NCBI RefSeq assembly: GCF_030532915.1
Contig: NZ_JAUNKD010000008.1
Span: 1-41,930 of the forward strand
Direction of reading: 5' to 3'
DNA length: 41,930 nt
Origin: Capnocytophaga sp.
Lineage (GTDB): Bacteria > Bacteroidota > Bacteroidia > Flavobacteriales > Flavobacteriaceae
Of this stretch, positions 1 to 7,736 are shown piece after piece (the first letter of the stretch is position 1; every line of letters begins with the position of its first letter). A model generated the notes under the pieces. The model had not been told where the DNA came from and made no database searches. It saw only the letters and a program-made list of their open reading frames with translations. A program made the position numbers and the translations under genes.

Positions 1-2
1 AC

Positions 3-773
3 CGATATGGCTATGTGCTGAACAACCCGTTACTATACACCGACCCGAGTGGGGAGTTTATATGGACAGTTGTTGCTGCAGTATGGGAAACCGTAGCAAA
101 TATTTTCGACAAGGGGATTAACTTTCACAATTATACCTATAGAAAAACAGAGTTAGCTTGGCAAATTGATAAGGGATTAACAACAGGTTCTGTATTTCAA
201 GTTTTATCTAAATGGACGTGGCAATCCACTCAAACTTTTTTAGGAAATACCATTAATCAAATTATCAATTTAGCAGGAAATGTGAGCGAGGTAACCCATT
301 TAGAAGGAGCAGTTGTTGTGGCTACACGAGATGGAGATATGGGGGCTTTCACTATGGGAAATTATATTACAGGTCCTCGAAATTTTAGAGCTGATTGGCG
401 TGATCATTTATTTGTACACGAGTATGGACATTATATACAAAGCCAATATATGGGACCTCTGTATCTTTCCGCAGTTGCTATACCAAGTGTAATGGACTTT
501 TGGATAGAACCGGACAAACACGATACACGTTGGTATGAAGCTATGGCAAGTAGTTTAGGAGGTAAACACTTTGATAAACATTATGGGTCTGGAGCAAGTG
601 GTTATACTTCCGGTAATGCTAATTTTTTTGATATAAACTCATATAGAAATGAAAATGTACTATCTCCATATAGAAATCCAAGAACAGGTTTGAATAATAG
701 TGGGGCGCATTCCTCCTCTTTCTTACTTCGCCTGTCAGACATATCTTATTTTTCATTCGGTAGAATTTTTTAA
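3..773 (+). CDS. RHS-family polymorphic toxin, C-terminal end with metallopeptidase-like tip (5' truncated)
   Basis: The reading frame is already open at base 3, so only the last 256 residues are visible. It opens with RYGYVLNNPLLYTDPSGEF, the usual end of the RHS core, after which a variable toxin domain normally begins. The toxin part carries VHEYGHYIQSQ at bases 414-446. This fits the HExxH zinc-peptidase signature, and a Glu in TRWYE 36 residues later could be a third zinc ligand, as in gluzincins. In RHS proteins the core forms a shell holding the toxin, which is released into a neighbouring cell. A lipoprotein gene follows after 12 bases and is the probable immunity gene. A second copy of the tip lies at 1215-1637. 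Peptidase activity is inferred from the motif only; the RHS assignment is firm. Confidence 0.8.
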   Translation, partial: RYGYVLNNPLLYTDPSGEFIWTVVAAVWETVANIFDKGINFHNYTYRKTELAWQIDKGLTTGSVFQVLSKWTWQSTQTFLGNTINQIINLAGNVSEVTHLEGAVVVATRDGDMGAFTMGNYITGPRNFRADWRDHLFVHEYGHYIQSQYMGPLYLSAVAIPSVMDFWIEPDKHDTRWYEAMASSLGGKHFDKHYGSGASGYTSGNANFFDINSYRNENVLSPYRNPRTGLNNSGAHSSSFLLRLSDISYFSFGRIF

Positions 774-785
774 ATTTAAAATAGT

Positions 786-1187
786 ATGAAATTTTTAAAA
801 ATTGTATTTTTGGGGTACATATTGTGTTTATTTACAAACTGTGTGCCTGATAGTGATTATTACAAAAAAGATACTTTAAGAATTGTAAATAACAGTAATA
901 AAGATATTTATTTCAGTATGCGAGGTAAAGAACCTATATTTTATGATTATCCTCCAAGTATGGATAATTTAATTTCTGCTAATGGTTTCATAGAAGGTAG
1001 AGATACTTTTAGGAGAAGTTTTTTAAAAGGTGCTACGCCTCTTTATCTGTGGATATTTGATCGAGAGGTCATAGAAACTATCCCTTGGGAACAAGTAAAA
1101 CAAAATAATATGTACCTAAGAAGATATGATCTTACCTTGGAATATCTAGATGCTATAAACTGGAAAATTGTGTATGATGGAAATTAA
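786..1187 (+). CDS. Small lipoprotein, probable immunity protein to the RHS tip
   Basis: A 133-residue protein with a lipoprotein signal peptide: a short basic start, a hydrophobic stretch and a Cys at about residue 19 in LFTNC. It starts 12 bases after the toxin stop and so is probably co-transcribed. Its C-terminal half resembles the protein at 1653-2102: IPWEQVKQNN...LRRYDLTLEYLDAINWKI here against YPWKEVRNGY...LKRYDLSLQDIEKLNYKV there. Each of the two relatives directly follows an HExxH tip, which is the arrangement of toxin-immunity pairs. A lipoprotein would protect against a toxin acting in the periplasm or at the envelope. I do not recognise a named family; the immunity role is inferred from position and pairing. 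The gene is AT-rich, consistent with accessory DNA. Confidence 0.7.
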   Translation: MKFLKIVFLGYILCLFTNCVPDSDYYKKDTLRIVNNSNKDIYFSMRGKEPIFYDYPPSMDNLISANGFIEGRDTFRRSFLKGATPLYLWIFDREVIETIPWEQVKQNNMYLRRYDLTLEYLDAINWKIVYDGN

Positions 1188-1214
1188 TAATAACTTTTCA
1201 AGTACTCACAACTT

Positions 1215-1637
1215 ATGAACGCCATAAAAACCATTGATAGAGTGGACTATTTAGGCGGAGCCACCTTTGTCACCAACGAAAACGCACAAACCAACAGAGG
1301 CGTTTCAATAGGAAATTTTATGAATATTGAAATAACCGGACAAATAAACAATAATTTTACAGATTACGTAACACGTACACCTCTGTATATGCACGAATAC
1401 GGGCATTACATTGACAGCCAAATATTTGGACTGACTTATATTTTCAATATAGGCATACCAAGTCTTATAAGTGCTGGTATATCCTCACAAATAGACGGAG
1501 AACCACAAGGAGTTACTCAACACGATTTCAGATGGTATGAAATGAGTGCAAATAAAAATGCAGCCCGCTATTTTGGAAAACATTACGGAGTAAATTGGGA
1601 CAATAATGAGGTTAGATTTCCAAGAAGAACACGGTAA
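1215..1637 (+). CDS. Orphan HExxH toxin tip, paralogue of the RHS C-terminus
   Basis: A 140-residue reading frame whose sequence parallels the toxin part of the first gene but has no RHS core. Shared blocks, in order, are a GNF/GNY block, MHEYGHYIDSQ (HExxH, bases 1389-1421), GIPS, HDFRWYEM (possible third ligand Glu about 45 residues after the motif) and ARYFGKHYG. An in-frame stop lies at 1191, only eight codons before the ATG, so it is not fused to anything upstream. It is either a displaced RHS tip kept as a cassette for recombination, as seen in polymorphic toxin loci, or a degraded remnant. It ends earlier than the first tip, in a basic FPRRTR. The second lipoprotein follows after 15 bases. 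Expression as a free protein is uncertain because no signal peptide is visible. Confidence 0.6.
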   Translation: MNAIKTIDRVDYLGGATFVTNENAQTNRGVSIGNFMNIEITGQINNNFTDYVTRTPLYMHEYGHYIDSQIFGLTYIFNIGIPSLISAGISSQIDGEPQGVTQHDFRWYEMSANKNAARYFGKHYGVNWDNNEVRFPRRTR

Positions 1638-1652
1638 TAAAAAATATAATAT

Positions 1653-2102
1653 ATGAAAAATAGTATCTTTTTATTTATAAGTTTATTAATTTTTACTCAA
1701 TGTGATGGTATATATATGGATGAAAAATATATTATCAATGTGGTAAATAATGAAAAATATTCCATTGGAGGATATTTTGCATTAGGAGGAAAACACGGTA
1801 CATTCTATCCTGACACAATAATTCCTCTTAGAAAAGATTATGTGACATCAGAAATTAACTCGTACGAAAGCAATATAGAGTGGGGAAAAATATTCAAACA
1901 GCTACCCAAGGACACACTATCTATTTTTATTTTCCATACGGATACACTCAACAAATACCCTTGGAAAGAGGTGCGTAACGGTTATAAAATACTAAAACGC
2001 TATGATTTGAGTTTGCAAGACATCGAAAAACTAAACTATAAAGTTCCCTATTCGCCAAGTCGTGAAATGGAAGAAATGAAAATGTACCCGAAATATCCGT
2101 AG
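1653..2102 (+). CDS. Small lipoprotein, second probable immunity protein
   Basis: A 149-residue protein with an N-terminal signal ending in IFTQC, so probably a lipoprotein. It shares with the protein at 786-1187 an early INVVNN/RIVNN strand, a YPWKEV/IPWEQV block and an LKRYDLSLQDIEKLNYKV/LRRYDLTLEYLDAINWKI block near the C-terminus. It starts 15 bases after the orphan HExxH tip, so the locus reads tip-lipoprotein-tip-lipoprotein. The paired divergence of tips and partners supports specific immunity, but function is inferred. About 160 bases without any recognisable feature separate it from the convergent pbp gene. Confidence 0.65.
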   Translation: MKNSIFLFISLLIFTQCDGIYMDEKYIINVVNNEKYSIGGYFALGGKHGTFYPDTIIPLRKDYVTSEINSYESNIEWGKIFKQLPKDTLSIFIFHTDTLNKYPWKEVRNGYKILKRYDLSLQDIEKLNYKVPYSPSREMEEMKMYPKYP

Positions 2103-2260
2103 CCTACCGACACGCAAAGCCACCATCACATCATACAAATTAAATTTCTATATTTAAAAACGTAACTATCTGTTTTTGAATTTGTTTACTATTATTTTGA
2201 AATGCCTAAGTAATAGCAAACAATTTTAGTTTTTTAATTAACTTATTGAAAATAAAATAA

Positions 2261-4852
2261 TTATTCTTCTTTTTTACCAAAAATACGCTCAAAAAGATTT
2301 CGTTTTTTGGGTTGCTCAAAAAATATTCTGTCGGGGTTTTCGGTTTCTAATTCGGTTGTAATATTCTGATTATCAAAATAATTAATACTATCCAACTTGT
2401 AAATTCGCAATAAATCACTGCCCGAAACCGTGTCTTTTCTAGGTTTTGAAAATACCCGCTGGAAAAAATTTTCCTGCACCACGGCATTGCATTGCGCCAC
2501 TTCACTGCGTATTTCATCAGCAATTACAAATGTTCCACGCGTAACCTTATCGTATTTTTTATTTTTATTAAGTTGTTGTAAAAACAATGCCGAAATGGGC
2601 AATGCCGAGCTGGCTCCCTGCCCTAAAGAGGTTGTTTTAAAACCGATTTGCCGGTCGTTGCCCACCCAAGTAAGCATCACAAGCTCCGGAAGCATCACGG
2701 CAAACCAACCGTCTTTATTTTCTTGCGTGGTTCCGGTTTTTCCGGCAAGGTCATTGGTAATTCCGTATTGCCCGCGCAAACGCCAAGCCGTGCCGTGATT
2801 GACCGTGCCACGCATCAGTTCAAGCATCGTATGCGCCGTGTTTTTTGACAAAGCAGGCTTGTTTTCTTTTCGGGTGTGTTTCCACAGCACTTTTCCGTTA
2901 TTGTCGGTTATTTTATCAATAAAATACGGATTTACGGGCGTTCCGTTATTGGCAAAAGCGGTGTAGGCTTTCGCCAGTTCAATCAGCGGAAGTTCGGCAG
3001 TACCCAAAACAATGGAAGGTTCACGCGGAATTTTACTTTCAATGCCCATTTGCTTGGCTTTCTGAACAACGTTATCCAAACCTGCGTAAAAAAGCGTTTG
3101 CACGGCTATGGTGTTAATCGACTCGCGCAAAGCCTTTCCCACCGAAAAATAAGTGTGGTCATCAACCTCAATTTTTGAAGCATTGGTGGGCGTCCAGAAT
3201 TTATAATCGCTGTACGTAAGCACTTTGGGTGAAAAATGCGTACAAATCGGCATTCCCGCTTCAAGCGCCGTGGCATAAACAATGGGCTTAAAAGTAGAAC
3301 CTACTTGCCGCCGACTTTGCACCACGTGGTCGTATTTTACCCATCGGAAATCAGCCCCGCCAACATACGAGCGCACGGCTCCCGATTTGGGGTCAAGCGC
3401 CACAAAGCCCGCATTGAGCAAACGCACATAATGCGATAAACTATCAAGCGTACTATGGTTCAGAATCGTGTCTTTTTGGTAGAATGACAATTCCATCGGC
3501 TTTTTTTCACTCAATTTTTTCCGGATTTCTTCTTGTGAAAAACCCGCTTCTTTCAGTTTTTTGTAGGCAGGAAGTTTGGTAACCTGTTGCCAAAACCAAT
3601 CGTTATGCAAATGCCACGGAGCATTTTTTCCGTAAGAAGTTTCAAAGGCTTTTTGCAATTTTTCGAGGTGTTTTTTGGTAGCATTTTCGGCATAAAGTTG
3701 CATTGTTTTGTCAAGCGTGGTGTAAATACGAAGTCCGTCTCGATAAATATTGTAAGGCGTTCCGTCGGGTTTGGTAACGTTTTTCAAAAGCTCCGGAACG
3801 CTCAAACGGATTTGCTCACGGAAGTAAGCCGCCACGCCTTCATCGCCCGAAAAATGATTATAAGAAACGGCAACTGAATCGCTTTTCTTTTCGTTAAAAT
3901 CATCATCTGAAAGCAAGTCATATTTTTTCATTTGTGCAAGAACCACATTGCGGCGCTCACGGCTTTTTTCGGGTGCCGTTCGCGGGTTGTAATGATTCGT
4001 GGCTTTGAGCGAACCTATCAAAGTAGCGGCTTCATTCAACGACAATTCACGAACCGATTTTCCGAAAAACCGCTGTGCGGCGCTTTCAATGCCATACGTA
4101 TTATCACTAAACGGAACGGTGTTCAAATAGAGCGTCAAGATTTCGTCTTTTGAATAGACTTTTTCGATGCGCTTGGCAATGAACATTTCTTTGATTTTAT
4201 GAATAGGAACGGAGATTTTTCCATAGCGACGTTCACGCCCAAAAATGTTTTTCGCCAATTGCATAGTGATGGTGCTTCCGCCACCCGATGAATCATCTTG
4301 CAGTAAAAGTGTTTTAAAAAACACACGCATCAAACTTTGATTATCGATACCGCTATGCGAACGAAAACGCACATCTTCTGTAGCAATCAGAGCGTTTATC
4401 AAATAAGGCGGAAAATCGTTATAGGCAACATTGGTACGATCAAAAATATAAAACTTACCGATGAGTTGCTCGTTGGTGTCGTAGAGCAAACTGGCTTCGG
4501 CTTGTTTGAGTTCTTTAAGCGAATTTTCAGTAGGAAGTTTGCCAAATGCACCAAAATAAACCAGCAATATCAGCAGACACAAAACCGAAAAGCCCGTTAA
4601 AAACAAAATTCCGAGCCATTTTAAATAAAACCTGTACGATTGTTTGCGCAAGAAAACCCAAACCGATTTGATTTTAAAACCCACTTTTGACAGAAAAGGC
4701 AAACCGCTTGTATCGGCATTTGATTCTTCGGGCTTCTCCCCTACTCCATCAGCATTTGACGATTTGAGTTTATTGATTTTCCTGCGTAAAAACGCCAAAA
4801 AGGAATTGGATTTTTCATTTATCCAATTCAGTAATAATTTTATTTTTTTCAT
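2261..4852 (-). CDS. Penicillin-binding protein 1A, bifunctional transglycosylase/transpeptidase
   Basis: An 863-residue class A PBP that polymerises glycan strands from lipid II and cross-links the peptides on the outer face of the inner membrane. Domain order: a basic cytoplasmic tail, one membrane segment (WLGILFLTGFSVLCLLILLVYF), then a GT51 transglycosylase with EDVRFRSHSG (catalytic Glu) and GGSTITMQLAKN, and finally a transpeptidase with SxxK in GSTFKP, SxN in SINT and KTG in GKTGTT. All active-site motifs are present. I chose the ATG at 4852 over an upstream TTG at 4876 because it begins a normal MKKIK start. The cytoplasmic tail of about 75 residues is long, and the C-terminus ends in a charged ERIFGKKEE tail. 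It is transcribed alone, divergent from the small gene at 5004. Confidence 0.95.
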   Translation of the reverse strand: MKKIKLLLNWINEKSNSFLAFLRRKINKLKSSNADGVGEKPEESNADTSGLPFLSKVGFKIKSVWVFLRKQSYRFYLKWLGILFLTGFSVLCLLILLVYFGAFGKLPTENSLKELKQAEASLLYDTNEQLIGKFYIFDRTNVAYNDFPPYLINALIATEDVRFRSHSGIDNQSLMRVFFKTLLLQDDSSGGGSTITMQLAKNIFGRERRYGKISVPIHKIKEMFIAKRIEKVYSKDEILTLYLNTVPFSDNTYGIESAAQRFFGKSVRELSLNEAATLIGSLKATNHYNPRTAPEKSRERRNVVLAQMKKYDLLSDDDFNEKKSDSVAVSYNHFSGDEGVAAYFREQIRLSVPELLKNVTKPDGTPYNIYRDGLRIYTTLDKTMQLYAENATKKHLEKLQKAFETSYGKNAPWHLHNDWFWQQVTKLPAYKKLKEAGFSQEEIRKKLSEKKPMELSFYQKDTILNHSTLDSLSHYVRLLNAGFVALDPKSGAVRSYVGGADFRWVKYDHVVQSRRQVGSTFKPIVYATALEAGMPICTHFSPKVLTYSDYKFWTPTNASKIEVDDHTYFSVGKALRESINTIAVQTLFYAGLDNVVQKAKQMGIESKIPREPSIVLGTAELPLIELAKAYTAFANNGTPVNPYFIDKITDNNGKVLWKHTRKENKPALSKNTAHTMLELMRGTVNHGTAWRLRGQYGITNDLAGKTGTTQENKDGWFAVMLPELVMLTWVGNDRQIGFKTTSLGQGASSALPISALFLQQLNKNKKYDKVTRGTFVIADEIRSEVAQCNAVVQENFFQRVFSKPRKDTVSGSDLLRIYKLDSINYFDNQNITTELETENPDRIFFEQPKKRNLFERIFGKKEE

Positions 4853-4977
4853 TTTTTGTTTTAATTTCAAGTGCAAAGTAATTCTATTTTTTCAAAAGAA
4901 CAAACTCCTGTTTTAAATTTTAACAAATGATTAGCGTTGTTTTAAAAATTATCCTTCGCAATTTAAAAGCATTCCAC

Positions 4978-4985
4978 TACCTTTG
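4978..4985 (+). promoter_or_regulatory. Bacteroidota -7 promoter element (TACCTTTG)
   Basis: TACCTTTG matches the Bacteroidota -7 consensus TAnnTTTG and lies 18 bases before the ATG at 5004. Confidence 0.55.
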
Positions 4986-5003
4986 CACTTTGCGCAACTT
5001 ACA

Positions 5004-5327
5004 ATGAAAATCATCATCAATCGACACATCGTTCCGAGGGGTTATTCAGGCATTACGCTTTTTCCGTTTATTTTTGCCAAAAACAAGGCTCTTGCAAAAA
5101 ATCCGGTTTTCATCAATCACGAAAAAATTCATCTGCAACAACAGAAAGAACTTTTGGTGATTTTCTTCTATTTTTGGTACGCCATTGATTTTTTGGTTAA
5201 ACTTTTCATACATAAAAACTGGAACACAGCCTACCAAAACATCATTTTTGAACGTGAAGCCTACAACAACGACCACAATTTAAACTACCTCAAAACACGA
5301 AAACGATTTGCTTTTTTAAAGAACTAA
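5004..5327 (+). CDS. Small HExxH-containing protein of unknown function
   Basis: A 107-residue protein. I chose the ATG at 5004 rather than the TTG at 4983 because a TAnnTTTG promoter element at 4978-4985 would lie on top of the earlier start. It contains INHEKIHLQQQKE, a perfect HExxH, followed by a hydrophobic stretch (LLVIFFYFWYAIDFLVKLF) and then FEREAYNN, whose Glu residues could complete a zinc site. The layout resembles a minimal version of the membrane-embedded M56/M48 peptidase core, but at this length it may be a non-catalytic relative. No named family is recognised. It lies between pbp and the first parS site, and 112 bases separate it from ogt. Confidence 0.65.
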   Translation: MKIIINRHIVPRGYSGITLFPFIFAKNKALAKNPVFINHEKIHLQQQKELLVIFFYFWYAIDFLVKLFIHKNWNTAYQNIIFEREAYNNDHNLNYLKTRKRFAFLKN

Positions 5328-5335
5328 ACACAGAA

Positions 5336-5351
5336 TGTTCCACGTGGAACA
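5336..5351. promoter_or_regulatory. parS: parS site 1 (ParB binding)
   Basis: TGTTCCACGTGGAACA is a perfect 16-bp palindrome and fits the widespread bacterial parS consensus TGTTnCACGTGnAACA exactly. It lies between the HExxH gene and ogt. Confidence 0.85.
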
Positions 5352-5439
5352 TTTTATGACTTCAAAAACTCATACAACGAACACTAAAAACACAGCAGAT
5401 TTTTAATAAATCTGTACTTTTACAAATAATAATAATAAT

Positions 5440-5961
5440 ATGCCAAGCCAATTAACAGCCAAATACATTCAAACGCCCTTAGGCGAAGTAATCGCCGTGT
5501 TTTCAAAAAACGGACTCCAACTTTTGGATTACACCGACAAACCTATGCTCGAAAAAGAACTCAACGCACTCAAAAGCGATTTAATCTTCACGGAAAATTG
5601 CCTCACTTCACTTTTAGAAAACGAACTCGACCAATATTTCAACAAGCAATTAACGCAGTTTTCGGTTCCGTTAGATAGTATTGGTACGCCTTTTCAGCAG
5701 AAAGTTTGGCAACTTTTGCTGCAAATCCCCTACGGAAAAACCATCAGTTATAAAGAACAATCCGAAAGATATAGCGACCCAAAAGCCATACGTGCCATTG
5801 CTTCGGCTAACGGAAAAAACAAAATTTCCATCTTGATTCCGTGTCATCGCGTCATAGGCAACAACGGAAAGCTCACCGGATACGCAGGAGGCATCTGGCG
5901 TAAAAAAGCCCTACTTGAATTAGAACAAAGCAACCTACAAAAACAATTAAAACTTTTTTAA
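5440..5961 (+). CDS. ogt: Methylated-DNA-protein-cysteine S-methyltransferase
   Basis: A 173-residue suicide repair protein that transfers the methyl group from O6-methylguanine in DNA to its own cysteine. The active-site motif PCHRV is present (ILIPCHRVIG, Cys135), with the usual preceding GTPFQQKVWQLLLQIPYGKTISY helix-turn-helix region and the following GxLxGYAGGxxRKxxLLxLE tail. The length matches the Ogt type without an Ada N-domain. The start ATG follows a (TAA)n run, and an upstream TACTTTTA at about 5415 resembles a promoter element. It stands alone, with parS site 1 at 88 bases upstream and parS site 2 beginning 11 bases after the stop. Confidence 0.93.
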   Translation: MPSQLTAKYIQTPLGEVIAVFSKNGLQLLDYTDKPMLEKELNALKSDLIFTENCLTSLLENELDQYFNKQLTQFSVPLDSIGTPFQQKVWQLLLQIPYGKTISYKEQSERYSDPKAIRAIASANGKNKISILIPCHRVIGNNGKLTGYAGGIWRKKALLELEQSNLQKQLKLF

Positions 5962-5971
5962 AAATCATAAA

Positions 5972-5987
5972 TGTTCCACGTGGAACA
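5972..5987. promoter_or_regulatory. parS: parS site 2 (ParB binding)
   Basis: Identical 16-bp palindrome TGTTCCACGTGGAACA, with the same flanks (AA before, TTTT after) as sites 1 and 3. The T-run after it might also help terminate ogt, but a perfect palindrome without a loop is a poor terminator, so the parS reading is preferred. Confidence 0.85.
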
Positions 5988-6004
5988 TTTTTTTGTTTAA
6001 AGAT

Positions 6005-6081
6005 TTGAATATTGTGATAATCATGGATGAATAGTGATTGAATAGTGTTTGAATTTTCTTTGAATATTGTTTGAATAAAAA
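6005..6081. repeat. Tandem 11-bp array, seven units, between parS sites 2 and 3
   Basis: Seven consecutive 11-bp units, consensus TTGAATAKTGT, begin at 6005, 6016, 6027, 6038, 6049, 6060 and 6071. The GAAT core recurs exactly 11 bases apart from 6029 to 6073 and is degenerate only in the second unit. The gap from 5988 to 6298 has no gene. Nearly one helical turn per unit would place the cores roughly along one face of the DNA. Confidence 0.8.
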
Positions 6082-6165
6082 ATATTCTTTAAATAATAAT
6101 TAAAATACAAAATCAATGCAGATAGCTTTATTAAAAATAAAAATCCGTTTAAAAACACCTAAAAA

Positions 6166-6181
6166 TGTTCCACGTGGAACA
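6166..6181. promoter_or_regulatory. parS: parS site 3 (ParB binding)
   Basis: Third identical TGTTCCACGTGGAACA, 178 bases after site 2 and 117 bases before the methyltransferase ATG. Confidence 0.85.
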
Positions 6182-6268
6182 TTTTATTTCAAAATAGCGT
6201 TAATAAACTGATTTTCAATCCAAAAAAGGTAAATATTACAAAATAAATGGTATTTCTGCAAAAAATAG

Positions 6269-6276
6269 TATCTTTG
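6269..6276 (+). promoter_or_regulatory. Bacteroidota -7 promoter element (TATCTTTG)
   Basis: TATCTTTG fits TAnnTTTG and lies 22 bases before the ATG at 6299. Confidence 0.55.
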
Positions 6277-6298
6277 CCTGATAAGCATCTATTTTAGA

Positions 6299-7129
6299 AT
6301 GAAAATTAAAGATTACAGCGTTTCACAAGAAGAATTTGAATTGGTGTACGACCCCAATTTGGAACTTTTTCAAACCCGTCCCCTACCCCAAAACTTGGAA
6401 AAATACTACGAAAGCGAGGAATATATTTCGCATACCGATAGCAAAAAAACGCTTTTCGATAGGCTCTATCAACTCGTGAAAAGCATCAATTTGAAAAGCA
6501 AAATCCGTGTGATTGAGAAATACAAACACGGAAAAGTTAATCTGCTCGACATCGGTGCAGGCACAGGCGACTTTGTAAACAGCTGCAAAATCACAAAAAA
6601 ATGGACAGCCATCGGCATCGAACCCAACCCAAAAGCACGGAAATTAGCCCAAAATAAAGGCATCGAAATCGTGGAAAATTACGAGCAATTACCGCAAAAA
6701 TCATTCGACGTTATCACGCTTTGGCACGTGCTGGAACACCTCCCCGACCTCGAAAATCAAATTCGGAAAATCAATTCGCTCCTAACCGAAAACGGAATTT
6801 TAATCGTTGCCGTGCCGAATTTCAAATCGTGGGACGCACAGCATTACAAACAATTTTGGGCAGCGTACGACGTGCCTCGACATCTTTGGCATTTTTCAAA
6901 AACCAGCATCAAGAAAATTTTCACCGAAAAAGGATTCCAACTTTTAGAAACCAAACCGATGTGGTTTGACGCTTTTTACGTATCGATTCTCTCGGAAAGT
7001 TACAAAAGCGGAAAAAAGAATTTCATCAAAGGATTTTTAAGCGGAATGCGTTCCAACCTCTACGGAATACAAAAAAATGAGTTTTCATCACATATTTACG
7101 TGCTTAAAAAACTAAAAAACGATTTTTAG
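6299..7129 (+). CDS. Class I SAM-dependent methyltransferase
   Basis: A 276-residue protein with a methyltransferase type-11/23 Rossmann core. Motif I is LLDIGAGTGDF at about residues 81-91, the acidic end of strand 2 is IGIEPN, and motif IV is FDVITLWHVLEHLPD. The N-terminal 70 residues (YDPNLELFQTRPLP...YYESEEYISHTD) match the leader seen in methyltransferases of glycan or lipid modification clusters in this phylum. Substrate is unknown. It has its own promoter and no operon partner; the next gene on this strand starts more than 800 bases downstream. Confidence 0.85.
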   Translation: MKIKDYSVSQEEFELVYDPNLELFQTRPLPQNLEKYYESEEYISHTDSKKTLFDRLYQLVKSINLKSKIRVIEKYKHGKVNLLDIGAGTGDFVNSCKITKKWTAIGIEPNPKARKLAQNKGIEIVENYEQLPQKSFDVITLWHVLEHLPDLENQIRKINSLLTENGILIVAVPNFKSWDAQHYKQFWAAYDVPRHLWHFSKTSIKKIFTEKGFQLLETKPMWFDAFYVSILSESYKSGKKNFIKGFLSGMRSNLYGIQKNEFSSHIYVLKKLKNDF

Positions 7130-7326
7130 CCTCATTTTTCAATCATCACAACGGAAAATGTAACTTTATACGGAAAATTTTTAAAAATCGAAAAATACCC
7201 CATTTCTGAAACTCGATTTTTATAAGATTTTTTTATAATTACAACAATTGGAATAGTTTTTATTGATAATTCTATATTTTCACTTCCGTAGTAATATTTT
7301 TTAGAAAACTAAAAAAAAAGTAAAAA

Positions 7327-7346
7327 GGCTCAGAAAATACTGAGCC
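7327..7346 (-). terminator. Intrinsic terminator, minus strand
   Basis: GGCTCAG (7327-7333) pairs with CTGAGCC (7340-7346) around a 6-base loop. On the minus strand it is followed by T5, AC and a long T run. It would end transcription coming from the 7.4-7.65 kb region. No T-run follows on the plus strand. Confidence 0.6.
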
Positions 7347-7464
7347 TCGTTAAAGAACGCAATAATTTGGATTTTCCTTTTCAATCATCTCTCCTCTTAC
7401 CAAATCATCCGTCCTTTTATTTAACAATGTTTATAACAAAAAGGAAATGCAAAACTTTATAAAA

Positions 7465-7655
7465 TAAAAAAAGCGAGGACTTTCTTAACTCTTACTTATT
7501 TTTAGGAAGCCTCTGGTAAGCCATAACATAATAAATAAGAGAAAAAAGCCCACGCATATAGCGTGAGCGTTTTTGCTACTTATTCCACTTGTTATGTTGA
7601 ATTTACCAGATTCTCCTAAAATAGAATAGTAAGCTAACGCTTTTATGTGCCGTAA
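7465..7655 (-). ncRNA. Candidate rod-shaped non-coding RNA 1 (6S RNA-like)
   Basis: The segment folds end to end into one long imperfect hairpin. In plus coordinates, AGCG 7472-7475 pairs with CGCT 7638-7641, CTTACT 7491-7496 with AGTAAG 7628-7633, TCTGGTAA at about 7512-7519 with TTACCAGA at about 7603-7610, CATAACA with TGTTATG, and CCCACGC with GCGTGAG at the tip. On the minus strand the closing stem is followed directly by seven T. Upstream lie TTTG and, 20 bases on, TACCTATG, close to a Bacteroidota promoter. The second candidate at 10.7 kb has the same design. The 6S-like reading rests on shape and length only. A plus-strand transcript is possible, because a plus-strand terminator follows at 7649-7682. 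The 83-residue frame covering it looks spurious. Confidence 0.5.
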
Positions 7656-7682
7656 ATAAAGGTGCATAGGTACGGCTTTTTT
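7649..7682 (+). terminator. Intrinsic terminator, plus strand
   Basis: GCCGTA (7649-7654) pairs with TACGGC (7671-7676) and is followed by six T. It would stop plus-strand transcription before the Skp-like gene, or end a plus-strand RNA from 7.47 kb. Confidence 0.5.
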
Positions 7683-7736
7683 GGAAAATACGCAAATTTT
7701 TGAAGTAGATTTCACGAAATTTTGACTATTCTTCAA

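Noticed and set aside
5972-5995. parS site 2 as a simple ogt terminator
   Set aside because: A loop-free perfect palindrome is a poor terminator, and two identical copies occur where no gene ends.
7372-7430. A minus-strand peptide of about 25 codons ending ENPNYCVL
   Set aside because: It lacks a credible start or promoter. It may be the tail of a decayed gene or leader peptide before the terminator at 7327, but the evidence is too thin.
7485-7736. An 83-residue minus-strand reading frame
   Set aside because: It coincides with the long hairpin of ncRNA candidate 1, has no family features, and its composition follows the RNA stems.
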